Position numbers and translations under genes: made by a program. The notes beneath the pieces were generated by a model. It made no database searches. It was given only the letters and a program-made list of their open reading frames with translations, and was not told the DNA's origin. Of a stretch of 64,000 bases of DNA, positions 40,251 through 50,479 are shown piece by piece. Every line of letters begins with the position of its first letter. The stretch's first letter is position 1. The stretch is taken from positions 1 through 64,000 of the forward strand of contig JACQFP010000029.1 of the NCBI GenBank assembly GCA_016200005.1, written 5' to 3'. The stretch comes from Verrucomicrobiota bacterium (lineage in GTDB: Bacteria; Verrucomicrobiota; Verrucomicrobiia; Limisphaerales; PALSA-1396).

Positions 40251-41029
40251 CCATCCTGGCGGCGAACCGGAACGAGGAGAGTCATTTTGCCGGCGGCATT
40301 GTCTTGAACGCCGCTGACGACTCGGCCCGCTTTTCGCGCGACTTCGACATCTTCCACGAAGTGGCCGAGGAAGTGACGCGCGCCAGCAATCGCGACGTTG
40401 AAAGTCTTCGCCGCGCCGGCTTTCCGGTCGAGACGCCTTCGCGTTACGGCGAGTGGGAGAAGGAAGCCACGTTCCGCAAAGCCAGAGTGAGTCGCGGCAA
40501 TGAAACCGTGGAAATAGACTGGGCGGCGGACTCGGCGTTCCGGTTTTTCCCCGTCGAACGCGACCCGCTTCTGGGCTGGCGACTGCACCTGTTTGATGTT
40601 GCCACCAACAAGGCCCTCGCACTTTCCGCCCGCACGGAAACTCGGGATTACGTGGACATTGTGGAACTGCACCGGACGTTCCCGCTGCCGGCAATCTGTT
40701 GGGCGGCCTGTGGCAAAGACCCCGGTTTCAGCCCGCTCTCGCTGCTCAAGATGATGCGGCGTTTCGCCAAGATCAGTCCGACCGAACTCGACAAGATTAA
40801 GGCCCGCGCGCTCGATCCGCGGGCGCTGAAAATGGCATGGATCGAGATGAGCGACGCGGCGGAGGCGGAGATGATTCGCGTGGCAGATGAACGACCTGAC
40901 CTGCCCATCGGTGTAGCGTTCGTGGACGCCTTGGGAAAGCCGGGTTGGATTGGCAAGGACCCCACGCTGCGCCCGCACGCGCCGTCCGTGCGCGGCTGCT
41001 GGCCGACGGTGCATGGTTTGGACCAATAG
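40217..41029 (+). CDS. AbiEii-like nucleotidyltransferase
   Basis: A 270-residue protein (MPLTPLQKDILAILAANR...) with the AbiEii/AbiGii pattern: 'SHFAGGIVLNAADDSARFSRDFDIFHEVAEE' holds the G-G..LN and (R/S)xDxD catalytic motif, and 'LHLFDVATNKALALSARTETRDYVDIVEL' is the family signature of the second half. Related proteins add nucleotides to RNA or protein and act as toxins or as abortive-infection effectors. The start ATG 40217 lies inside the upstream small ORF. The module lies at the 3' end of purD, and an 18-bp copy of the purD terminus follows its stop codon, so it may have been inserted there. Confidence 0.7.
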   Translation: MPLTPLQKDILAILAANRNEESHFAGGIVLNAADDSARFSRDFDIFHEVAEEVTRASNRDVESLRRAGFPVETPSRYGEWEKEATFRKARVSRGNETVEIDWAADSAFRFFPVERDPLLGWRLHLFDVATNKALALSARTETRDYVDIVELHRTFPLPAICWAACGKDPGFSPLSLLKMMRRFAKISPTELDKIKARALDPRALKMAWIEMSDAAEAEMIRVADERPDLPIGVAFVDALGKPGWIGKDPTLRPHAPSVRGCWPTVHGLDQ

Positions 41030-41030
41030 T

Positions 41031-41056
41031 GCGACTTGGCGGCGAAGGCTTTGTAG
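41031..41056 (+). repeat. Copy of the purD terminus after the AbiEii gene
   Basis: The 26 bp GCGAC...TTGTAG match the end of purD (39829-39854) at 22 positions; the last 18 match at 16. It includes an equivalent of the purD codons AAKAL-stop in line with the copy. It begins two bases after the nucleotidyltransferase stop, forming an imperfect direct repeat around the module. Confidence 0.6.
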
Positions 41057-41131
41057 AAGTCGAGGTGGCGAGACTCAAACTTTCCTGACCGCGAACCACG
41101 CGAAATACGGGAAAGGTTTTTCATTCAGTTA

Positions 41132-41268
41132 GAGACTCCTCACGTCGTCTCTCACGGGTGAAAAGCGGCAGAGGGCCGCCGCAGTCCAGGACGCTGGCGC
41201 GTTTCAGGGGGAGGCCCGGTAGTCGCGAAGCGTTTTGGAGTGCGCCAGTCCTCTGGCGCTTTGGTTTC
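41132..41268. repeat. Cluster of short palindromes (probable dispersed repeat)
   Basis: The non-coding stretch holds GAGAC...GTCTC (41132-41151), GCGGC-agagg-GCCGC (about 41166-41180) and GCGCCAG-tcct-CTGGCGC (about 41252-41269). I recall similar text from intergenic regions of related genomes, so a dispersed element is likely. No ORF with support is present between 41057 and 41282. Confidence 0.45.
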
Positions 41269-41282
41269 GCGCCGGCATTGAT

Positions 41283-41378
41283 ATGCGAGCGGCGCAAGCG
41301 GCGGCTTGGGCGGCGGTGGGGAGGATTCAGTTCGACGACGTGCCGTTCCGCCGCGACATCGCGGCCAAGGCAATTTGA
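41283..41378 (+). pseudogene. Remnant of a second purD gene (3' end only)
   Basis: 32 codons read MRAAQAAAWAAVGRIQFDD followed by VPFRRDIAAKAI and stop. They match the last 31 residues of the intact purD in this window at 22 positions. Nothing before it continues the gene. The remnant is too diverged to be a recent copy of the local purD, so it is either an old duplication or the tail of a foreign purD brought in with the adjacent module. Confidence 0.7.
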
Positions 41379-41407
41379 AGTACGGGATCGACTGTCCTTG
41401 GAAAGAG

Positions 41408-42985
41408 CTAGTTGCTCTTTGGTTCAATTGCGAAGTCTTGCTGGGCTTTATCCGTTTCCCCAAGCTTTTGATAACACTGTCCGCGCAGGCGATGTGCATC
41501 GCCGTTGTTCGGATCTAGCTGAAGAGCTGCCGAATAATCCGCGATTGCTCTCGCATAGTCCCTCTTGTTGCTTTGATATATATCCCCTCGCCAAACATAG
41601 GCTTGAGCTATTGACTTGGTCTTGCCTTCTACGGAACGAGTGAAATCGAGGTCGCCTTCGATGATAACGGTCCAATCGGCGATAGCTTCGTCATAACGCA
41701 TCAATTGCTGAAATTCACCGGCGCGACTCCAGCGAGCGATCCAGTTCTTTGGGTCAATCTCCAAACATCGCGTACGATCAGCCACCGCCTTCTCGTAGCC
41801 ACCTCGTTCTTTCGGCAAGTATAATACGTAAAGATCAGCTCGGTCCATAAACGCTTCTGCCATATTCGGGTCGAGTTCAATGGCTTTGTTCAGGTTTTCC
41901 AAGGCGGCGTCATATTCGCGCTTCATTTTATTCCGATCGGCCCGAATGTAATAATCCCTTGCCGTTCCAAGTGGAGGTTGTTCTGATTTCGATTCGGTAT
42001 TTTTTGCAGTCTCTAACTGAAACTTGAGTAAGCCAATCTGGCCACGAAGTTTGGGCACTTCGCGCTTATTCTCATCTGCGATCTTCAATTCTTGTGTCAA
42101 ACCAACGACACGGTTACTGGCGGCTTCCAACTCGTTTTGCAACTGCTCGATTTGCTCGGCCAACGGCGCTTGCTGTTGCTGGAGCGTCTGGACTTGGTGG
42201 CGCAGTTGCGAGGCTTGGCGGGCTTCGTAGATCCCCGCCCCGGCTAGGACGGCAACGGTGGCAGTTACGAGAGTTTTTTGTAGTGTGGTCATGGCAATGG
42301 TTTTGGTTGCGGCAATTACTGTTGAAGTGTGGACGGCAGTTCCGGCAAGGGCGGCGGCGGTTGAAATCGTGACGGCCAATCCAACGGGGGCGGCTTGGAC
42401 GGCGTTGGCGGAGATGACGACGACGAGTCCGCTCGCGCCGGCGGTGACGCCGCGTTTGGCAAAGAATTCCCGCAGCCGTTCAACGGCGCGGCTCACGCGT
42501 TTTTGGGCGGCGTCGTCGGACGTGCCGAGAGTTGCGCCGACTTCACGGAGGGATTTGTTTTCGAAATAGCGGAGCAGGACGGCAGCGCGGTCAGTGTCGT
42601 CGAGCGCGTGCATGGCTTCGTCGAGGAGAGGTTCGATGTGTGTCCAATCTGCGGTCGTAGCGTTCATGGCATTCATCTCGGTGGCGATTTGTTCGCGCAA
42701 CTGGCGGCGGGCTTCGCGACGGACGACATCAATGGCGGTGCGGCGCGTGACTTGATAGAGCCAAGCGGTGAGGATGGTGTCGGGCGCGAGGCGACGCGCG
42801 TTGCGGGCCAGGTCGGTGAAAACGGACTGAGCGACTTCCTCAGCGAGTTGCGGGGAGCGGACCTGGCGGAGCGCGGCGGAATGGACAAGGTCGAGGTGGC
42901 GGCGGACGATTTCGGAGAAAGCATCCTCGGCGTGGTCGCGGGCATAACGCTTCAGTAATTCCAAGTCGGTTTCGGTCATCTTCAT
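41408..42985 (-). CDS. ECF sigma factor fused to membrane segment, coiled coil and TPRs
   Basis: A 525-residue protein. Residues about 10-95 are sigma region 2 ('IVRRHLDLVHSAALRQVRSPQLAEEVAQSVFTDLARNA', 'AWLYQVTRRTAIDVVRRE'), 115-180 are region 4 ('LDDTDRAAVLLRYFENKSLREVGATLGTSDDAAQKRVSRAVERLREFF'). A hydrophobic Ala/Val/Thr-rich stretch follows (about 185-250), then a coiled coil (255-330, 'QQQQAPLAEQIEQLQNELEAASNRV'), then TPRs (345-520). Such long fusions are frequent in Verrucomicrobiota and Planctomycetes. The membrane stretch suggests the sigma part may be tethered and released. Divergent from the S41 gene. Confidence 0.85.
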   Translation of the reverse strand: MKMTETDLELLKRYARDHAEDAFSEIVRRHLDLVHSAALRQVRSPQLAEEVAQSVFTDLARNARRLAPDTILTAWLYQVTRRTAIDVVRREARRQLREQIATEMNAMNATTADWTHIEPLLDEAMHALDDTDRAAVLLRYFENKSLREVGATLGTSDDAAQKRVSRAVERLREFFAKRGVTAGASGLVVVISANAVQAAPVGLAVTISTAAALAGTAVHTSTVIAATKTIAMTTLQKTLVTATVAVLAGAGIYEARQASQLRHQVQTLQQQQAPLAEQIEQLQNELEAASNRVVGLTQELKIADENKREVPKLRGQIGLLKFQLETAKNTESKSEQPPLGTARDYYIRADRNKMKREYDAALENLNKAIELDPNMAEAFMDRADLYVLYLPKERGGYEKAVADRTRCLEIDPKNWIARWSRAGEFQQLMRYDEAIADWTVIIEGDLDFTRSVEGKTKSIAQAYVWRGDIYQSNKRDYARAIADYSAALQLDPNNGDAHRLRGQCYQKLGETDKAQQDFAIEPKSN

Positions 42986-43083
42986 AACTATATCGTCGCC
43001 GCCGAACCAAATCCGACATTATTTTGCGGCTGATTTCCTCGCCGCTTTACTTTCCAGCTACTCTCACGCATTGTGACGCAGAC

Positions 43084-44169
43084 ATGACACGATTTAGTTT
43101 CAATTTATTTGCGTTAGCACTCGCGGCGCTGCTTGCCGTTGGGCCAAGCGTCCTTGGGGCGCCGACCAAAGAACCGCCAGCGTTCCAGGAAGTGTTTGAT
43201 CTGGTTCGCTCGCATCTTGAAGGTGTGAGTCAATCCGAGTTGGACCAAGCCGCGGTGGAGGGGTTGCTGTCCAAATTGCATCCGCGCGTGACGCTGGTGA
43301 CGAATGAATCGACGAACAAAACGGAAACTGATTCGCCATTCCTAAGTCAATCGCGCGTCTTCGACGACGCGTTTGCGTATCTGCGAGTGGAGCGGGTAGG
43401 GGAGGGGTTGGCGATGAAAGTGTCAGCGGCATACCATGACTTGAGCGAGACGAACAAGTTGAAAGGATTGGTTTTGGATTTGCGTTTCGCCCGTGGTGAC
43501 GATTATTCCGCCGCGACCGAAGTGGCGGATTTATTTCTGGCCAAACCGCAACCGTTGTTGGATTGGGGAAAGGGTGTGGTCGAATCGAAAGCCAAGACGG
43601 ACGCAATCAAGTTACCACTTACTATTTTAGTGAATAAACAAACTGCCGGTGCTGCTGAGGCGCTCGCGGCGGTGCTGCGCGAAACGGGCGTGGGACTGGT
43701 AATTGGCGCAAACACCGCGGGACAAGCCACTATTGGCAGGGAATTTCCCTTGAAGAACGGCCAGCGTCTGCGAATTGCCACTGCCGAAGTCAAATTGGGC
43801 AACGGAGCCATTCTGTCGTCGCAGGGGGTGAAGCCGGATATTCAGATCGCCGTGAACCCGGAGGATGAGAAAATCTATTTCGCGGACGCATACAAGGTTT
43901 TGCCCAAGCCAACCAATCTGTTGGCAAGCGCCGCTGCTGCCTTGACCAACAACACGGCTAGCGGTACCAACCGCGCGGCCCGCCGTCGCCTCACGGAAGC
44001 GGACCTGGTGCGCGAGCGCAGAGAGGAGTTGAGCCGGGATTTGGAAAGCGCGACGTCTGCCGCAAAGGAGAACGAACAAGACAAGCCGACAGTCCGCGAC
44101 CCGGCCTTGGCGCGCGCCTTGGACTTGTTAAAAGGGCTGGCCATTGTCCGTCAATTCAAGTCGTTTTGA
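43084..44169 (+). CDS. S41-family protease-like protein lacking catalytic Ser and Lys
   Basis: A 361-residue protein starting [25 protein letters not shown] (signal peptide). It has the S41 (C-terminal processing protease) core '[25 protein letters not shown]', '[39 protein letters not shown]' and '[10 protein letters not shown]'. In Prc/CtpA the serine of SASAxE (Ser430 in E. coli Prc) and a Lys 25 residues later form the catalytic dyad. Here these positions are Gly189 and Gln214. It is therefore probably a non-catalytic, exported binding protein. The last 90 residues are charged and low in complexity. ATG 43084 was preferred over 43024 because the signal peptide starts there. Confidence 0.75.
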   Translation: MTRFSFNLFALALAALLAVGPSVLGAPTKEPPAFQEVFDLVRSHLEGVSQSELDQAAVEGLLSKLHPRVTLVTNESTNKTETDSPFLSQSRVFDDAFAYLRVERVGEGLAMKVSAAYHDLSETNKLKGLVLDLRFARGDDYSAATEVADLFLAKPQPLLDWGKGVVESKAKTDAIKLPLTILVNKQTAGAAEALAAVLRETGVGLVIGANTAGQATIGREFPLKNGQRLRIATAEVKLGNGAILSSQGVKPDIQIAVNPEDEKIYFADAYKVLPKPTNLLASAAAALTNNTASGTNRAARRRLTEADLVRERREELSRDLESATSAAKENEQDKPTVRDPALARALDLLKGLAIVRQFKSF

Positions 44170-44224
44170 TTTCGCCGTTGACGATTTTCTCCACGCCCCG
44201 CACCTTGGTATTATTGACGCGCAC

Positions 44225-46396
44225 ATGAAGACGGTCCTTTTTGTTTGCACTGGAAACGTTTGCCGCAGCCCGATGGCGGAAGGCATTTTTCGCCATGCGA
44301 TCAGGGGCCGTGGCGATTACCGGGTTTTGTCCGCGGGGTTGGGCGCGGTGAATGGTCAGCCACCGAGTCCTTATGCCGTGCAGGCGGTGGCCGAATTGGG
44401 CATCGATATTTCGCGCCTGCAAAGCACCCTGCTCACAGCCGACTTGGTGCAACAAGCGGATTACATTTTCGGCATGACGCACAGCCATGTTGAGACCATC
44501 TGTTTGCTGTATCCGCAGGCGGCGGAGAAGACGTTTTTGATGCGCGAATTTGATGAAACGTTACACGACTTCGAAAAGGACATCAGCGATCCCATTGGCG
44601 GCTCCTACGAGGTTTATACAAGTTGTCGGGACCAGATCGAGCAGGGAATCGCCTCCTTGGCGAGATTTTTGGAACAAAGCGCGGGCGCAACCCCCATCGA
44701 GCCGCCCAGACATAAATTGACGACGATTGCGATCGGTGCCGACCACGGTGGTTACGAACTGAAGGAAACGCTCAAACAACATTTGCAAAAGCGCGGCCTG
44801 GCAGTAAATGATGTGGGCACAAATTCGGTTGACGCCGCTGATTACCCGGATTACGCGCAGGCGGTGGCGCATAACGTGGTGGCCCGCCGGGCGGAGTTGG
44901 GACTGTTGATCTGCACGACGGGTGTGGGCATGAGCATCGCAGCGAACAAGGTGCCGGGCGTCCGTGCGGCGCTGGTTTTTGATGAGCACATGGCGACCGC
45001 CTCGCGTCAGCACAACAACGCCAACGTCCTTTGCCTCGGCGGCAAGACCACCCCGCCCGAACTGGCCAAAAAAATGGTCGATGCATTTCTTGACGCTCGT
45101 TTTGACGGCGGCCGCCATGAACGTCGAGTGAACAAAATGGAAACACTGAATACTGCAGCAGAATTGAAATTGAGATCGGTTGATCCTGAAATCGCGGAAG
45201 CCATCGCCCACGAACGCCGGCGTCAACAGGAGAACATCGAGCTGATCGCCAGCGAAAATTTCACCAGCCCCGCGGTGATGGAAGCGCAGGGTTCGGTGCT
45301 CACCAACAAATACGCGGAGGGTTATCCCAAGAAACGCTGGTATGGCGGCTGCGAGAACGTGGATGTGGTCGAGCAACTCGCCATCGACCGCGCGAAAAAA
45401 TTATTCGGTGCCGAACATGCCAACGTCCAGCCGCACTCCGGCAGCGGCGCGAACATGGCCGTCTATTTTGCTTTCTTGAAACCGGGCGACAAGATGCTGA
45501 CGATGGACTTGAGCCACGGCGGCCATTTGACGCACGGGAACAAGGCGAATTTTTCCGGCCGGTTTTTTGAGATCATTCATTACGGCGTCCGCAAGGAGGA
45601 TGAGCGGATTGACTACGATCAGCTCGCGCAGATGGCGGACAAACATCGACCCAAGATGATTACGGTCGGCGCCAGCGCCTATCCGCGGATCATCGACTTT
45701 GGGCGGATGGGCGAAATTGCGCGGGAAGTGGGCGCGCTGTTGTTGGCGGACATTGCGCACATTGCGGGAATGGTCGCTGCCGGTATTCATCCCAGCCCGA
45801 TCGAACACGCCGATTTTGTGACGACCACGACGCACAAGACATTGCGCGGGCCGCGGGGCGGTTTGATTCTTTGCAAGGAGAAGTATGCGAAGGAAATTGA
45901 TTCGCAAGTCTTCCCCGGCATCCAGGGCGGGCCATTGATGCATGTGATTGCGGCCAAAGCGGTTTGTTTTCAGGAAGCCTTGCAACCAGGGTTCAAAGGT
46001 TACCAGCAGCAAATCGTCAAAAATGCGCTGGCCCTTGCGGAAGGGATGAAGCGGAACAATTACCGGCTGGTCAGCGGCGGCACGGACAATCACTTGATGC
46101 TGGTGGATGTGGGTGCGCGCGGATTGACGGGCAAGGATTGCCAGATCGCCCTGGATGTGGCTGGCATCACGGTGAACAAAAACACCATCCCGTTTGAAAC
46201 GCGTTCCCCGTTTCAGGCCAGCGGCATCCGCCTGGGCACGCCCGCGGTGACGACGCGGGGGATGAAAGAGGCCGAGATGGCGGCCATCGCCGACATGATC
46301 TGCGAAGTCTTGCTGGATATTAAGAACCTTGACGCCGCGCACGAAGTGCGCCAACGTGTTCAGGAGTTGACCGCAAGATTTCCCTTGCCGTATTGA
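44225..46396 (+). CDS. glyA: Triple fusion: low-MW phosphatase, ribose-5-phosphate isomerase B, serine hydroxymethyltransferase
   Basis: A 723-residue protein in one open frame. Residues 1-150 are a low-molecular-weight phosphatase (Cys8 and Arg14 in '[10 protein letters not shown]', '[11 protein letters not shown]'). Residues about 163-300 are RpiB/LacAB ('[19 protein letters not shown]', '[15 protein letters not shown]', end '[10 protein letters not shown]'). From Met305 on it is GlyA ('[22 protein letters not shown]', PLP Lys538 in '[13 protein letters not shown]'). GlyA makes glycine and methylene-THF from serine. No stop or frameshift lies between the parts. An internal ATG at 45137 could also start a separate GlyA. 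Bacillus carries the same three families in one gene cluster (ywlE, ywlF, glyA), which supports a real fusion. Confidence 0.85.
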   Translation: MKTVLFVCTGNVCRSPMAEGIFRHAIRGRGDYRVLSAGLGAVNGQPPSPYAVQAVAELGIDISRLQSTLLTADLVQQADYIFGMTHSHVETICLLYPQAAEKTFLMREFDETLHDFEKDISDPIGGSYEVYTSCRDQIEQGIASLARFLEQSAGATPIEPPRHKLTTIAIGADHGGYELKETLKQHLQKRGLAVNDVGTNSVDAADYPDYAQAVAHNVVARRAELGLLICTTGVGMSIAANKVPGVRAALVFDEHMATASRQHNNANVLCLGGKTTPPELAKKMVDAFLDARFDGGRHERRVNKMETLNTAAELKLRSVDPEIAEAIAHERRRQQENIELIASENFTSPAVMEAQGSVLTNKYAEGYPKKRWYGGCENVDVVEQLAIDRAKKLFGAEHANVQPHSGSGANMAVYFAFLKPGDKMLTMDLSHGGHLTHGNKANFSGRFFEIIHYGVRKEDERIDYDQLAQMADKHRPKMITVGASAYPRIIDFGRMGEIAREVGALLLADIAHIAGMVAAGIHPSPIEHADFVTTTTHKTLRGPRGGLILCKEKYAKEIDSQVFPGIQGGPLMHVIAAKAVCFQEALQPGFKGYQQQIVKNALALAEGMKRNNYRLVSGGTDNHLMLVDVGARGLTGKDCQIALDVAGITVNKNTIPFETRSPFQASGIRLGTPAVTTRGMKEAEMAAIADMICEVLLDIKNLDAAHEVRQRVQELTARFPLPY

Positions 46397-46555
46397 GGGA
46401 AGGGATTGACCCTGTAACGCGCTCCCGGTTGGGAACCATTCCAATTTGAACAAATCGAGCCTTTGACCATCCAAGCAAGTGTTGGCTGGCGCGGCCGTGA
46501 CGTTTTTTGAATCGCTTACCGCGAGAACCTTTAAAAATTTAACCGACATTCATTT

Positions 46556-48022
<1,467 letters not shown>

Positions 48023-48123
48023 AAGAAAGCCAATTGATCATTGCCATCCCGCGCCCTCAGCACTCCACCCATTCTTCCAAACAACAGCTTGCAGTGCCGT
48101 TTCGTTGCCAGTACAACCGTAAG

Positions 48124-49248
48124 GTGAAATTCTTGTTGCCAAGCCGAACCAACCCACGGCAGTTGTGCTGGGTGGCTTGTTTGTTCCTCGCCACTTTGTT
48201 CATGGGTTGCCGCAAGGAGGAAATCCGCGTTTACAGAGTGCCTAAAGAAAAGGCGGAAACCGTGGCGTCGGCGATTCCTCCCAGCGAGACGAGCGCGCCA
48301 CGTCTCCAATGGAAGTTGCCGGAAGGCTGGACGGAACAGGCTCCCAGCAAAATGCGCGTCGCCAGCTTTTCGATCACCGGCAAGGACGGTCAGCAAGCGG
48401 ACGTGTCCGTCATTCCCTTGTCCGGCATCAGCGGCAAGGAAGTGGAGGTTGTCAATCTTTGGCGCGACCAGGTGAAGCTACCTGCGATTGGCGAGGAAGA
48501 AGCGAAACGGGACGTTCAACAAGTCGAGATCGCGGGCGCGAAAGCTGAGCTTTATGAAATGGTGAGTCGCGAGCCTTTGCTCGCCGAAAAATCTCCGACT
48601 CGAATCCTTGTGGCCACCTGCGTCCGAGATGACACGAGCTGGTTTTTCAAAATGACGGGAGCAGACGCGCTGGTTCGCGAACAGAAGCCGGTGTTCTTGG
48701 AATTCCTCAAATCGGTTGCCTTTCACGAAGGTGGAGCGCCAGGGCAACTCGCCTCAGCGCGCCGCCCCATCAGCACCAACGTCAAGGAGGTGCCGCACGG
48801 AGCAACGGGTCCGGAGAAAACCGTGTGGAATGCGCCGGCCAACTGGCAGGAATTACCTCCAGGCCAGATGTTGCTCGCCAAATTTCTGGCTACCGGCGAT
48901 GGTGGCACCAAGGCAGAAATCACCGTCAGCGTTTTCCCCGGCGATGTCGGCGGGTTGCTGGCCAACGTCAACCGCTGGCGCAATCAGATCGGCCTGACAC
49001 CGGTCGCGCAGCCGGAGCTGGACAAACTGGTCAACGCACTTGACGCTACCATCGGCAAGGCCATGTTAGTGGATATGACTGGCACAAAATCCAACGATGG
49101 AAAAAAAGCACGTTTGATCGGCGCCATTCTCCCTCAAGGCGACCGCACCTGGTTTTACAAAATACTCGGCGACGAACTGGTTGTGGCCCGCGAGAAAGAC
49201 GCGTTCATCAAGTTCGTTCAAACCATGAAACTTCCCGATGCTCCTTAA
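48124..49248 (+). CDS. Lipoprotein with two related beta domains
   Basis: A 374-residue lipoprotein with the lipobox 'LFLATLFMGC' in an N-terminal signal. Two domains of about 130 residues share a pattern: 'WKLPEGWTEQAPSKMRVASFSI...DVSVIPLSGISGKE...NLWRDQVKLP' and 'WNAPANWQELPPGQMLLAKFLA...ITVSVFPGDVGGLLANVNRWRNQIGLT'. GTG 48124 was chosen because the lipoprotein signal follows it; the frame is open to 48019. The last 11 bp overlap the ResB gene, so it is likely translated with the cytochrome c maturation genes. A heme-delivery or redox role is possible, but no metal or heme motif is present. Confidence 0.65.
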   Translation: MKFLLPSRTNPRQLCWVACLFLATLFMGCRKEEIRVYRVPKEKAETVASAIPPSETSAPRLQWKLPEGWTEQAPSKMRVASFSITGKDGQQADVSVIPLSGISGKEVEVVNLWRDQVKLPAIGEEEAKRDVQQVEIAGAKAELYEMVSREPLLAEKSPTRILVATCVRDDTSWFFKMTGADALVREQKPVFLEFLKSVAFHEGGAPGQLASARRPISTNVKEVPHGATGPEKTVWNAPANWQELPPGQMLLAKFLATGDGGTKAEITVSVFPGDVGGLLANVNRWRNQIGLTPVAQPELDKLVNALDATIGKAMLVDMTGTKSNDGKKARLIGAILPQGDRTWFYKILGDELVVAREKDAFIKFVQTMKLPDAP

Positions 49249-50479
49249 TCGCATCCTCAAGATTTTTACGTCACTCCGGTTGACGGTTGTCTGCCTTTGC
49301 CTGGCGTTGCTGCTGGTGTTCATCGGCACGCTGGCGCAGGTGGACGAAGGATTGTATCAGGCGCAGAACCGGTATTTTCGCAGCCTGTTGATTTATTGGA
49401 CGCCGAAGGGGTCGGGTTGGAACATTCCGGTCTTTCCTGGCGGTTATCTGGTGGGCGGCGTTCTGCTGATCAATCTTCTGGCAGCGCACGCCAAACGGTT
49501 TCAGTTCACGAAGAAAAAAATTGGCATCTTCATCATTCACGCCGGGATCATCCTGCTCTTGCTCGGCCAGTTTGCCACGGACTTGTTTCAAGTCGAGAGC
49601 CACATGTGGCTCAACGAAGGTCAGTCAAAAAATTATTCCGACAGCAGTGCGGTGAGCGAACTGGCCGTGGTGGACACATCGAATCCCGATTACGATGAGG
49701 TCGTGGCCATTCCCGAATCCGTTTTGGCGCGCAAAGGGGAAATTCACCACGCGAAACTGTCGTTCACGCTACGCGTGAAAAATTATTTTCAAAACTCCGA
49801 ACCGCGATTGCGCGCGCCGATGGTGGACACCGGCCCGCCGCAGGCCACCCAAGGCATCGGCCAGCGCCTGGAATTCACGGAGTCGCCAGCCACGGTGAAA
49901 ATGGATTCGCGGAATATTCCGGCGGCCATCGTGGAAGTGGTGACCGCGCAAGGGTCACTGGGCACCTGGGTGGTCTCCAACTGGGCGGTCGAAGAAAAGC
50001 TGGTTCAATTGTTGCGCGCCAATTTTCGCCAACGGCTTGGCGATCAATTAGGCGAGCAGCTCGGGAGGCTTTTTGACACGCCGCAACAATTCACTTACCA
50101 GGGGCGAACGTATCAGATGGCCTTGCGTCCCGTGCGTTTTTACAAACCCTTCAACATTGAACTCCTTAAATTCAGCCATGACCTCTACAAAGGCACGGAG
50201 ATTCCGAAGAATTTCTCCAGCCGCATTCGCTTGCGCCGACCCGATAAAAATGAAGATCGCGAGGTGCTGATCTACATGAACAACCCATTGCGCTACGCTG
50301 GCGAAACTTTTTTTCAGGCCGGCTTCGACGACGTTGACCCGCGCGTTACGATTTTGCAGGTGGTGCGCAATCCAGGCTGGCTCACGCCCTATTTGTCCTG
50401 CGTCCTGGTGGCGCTGGGATTGATCGTTCAGTTCATGTCGCATTTGATTGGATTCGCAAAAAAACGGAGGACTGCATGA
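49238..50479 (+). CDS. resB: ResB-like cytochrome c biogenesis protein
   Basis: A 413-residue ResB/Ccs1 family protein. It starts 'MLLNRILKIFTSLRLTVVCLCLALLLVFIGTLAQVDEGLYQAQNRYF', the family N-terminal helix, with further helices near 60-82 and 95-115, a periplasmic domain of about 250 residues ('ESHMWLNEGQSKNY', 'DREVLIYMNNPLRYAGETFFQAGFD'), and a final helix near 385-405 ('LTPYLSCVLVALGLIVQFMSHL'). With CcsA it forms the system II heme export and attachment machine. The ATG overlaps the lipoprotein end, and the stop overlaps the CcsA ATG by 4 bp. Confidence 0.88.
   Translation: MLLNRILKIFTSLRLTVVCLCLALLLVFIGTLAQVDEGLYQAQNRYFRSLLIYWTPKGSGWNIPVFPGGYLVGGVLLINLLAAHAKRFQFTKKKIGIFIIHAGIILLLLGQFATDLFQVESHMWLNEGQSKNYSDSSAVSELAVVDTSNPDYDEVVAIPESVLARKGEIHHAKLSFTLRVKNYFQNSEPRLRAPMVDTGPPQATQGIGQRLEFTESPATVKMDSRNIPAAIVEVVTAQGSLGTWVVSNWAVEEKLVQLLRANFRQRLGDQLGEQLGRLFDTPQQFTYQGRTYQMALRPVRFYKPFNIELLKFSHDLYKGTEIPKNFSSRIRLRRPDKNEDREVLIYMNNPLRYAGETFFQAGFDDVDPRVTILQVVRNPGWLTPYLSCVLVALGLIVQFMSHLIGFAKKRRTA

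Noticed and set aside
45401-46549. 382-codon minus-strand frame opposite glyA
   Set aside because: Shadow of a highly conserved enzyme; no motif of its own.
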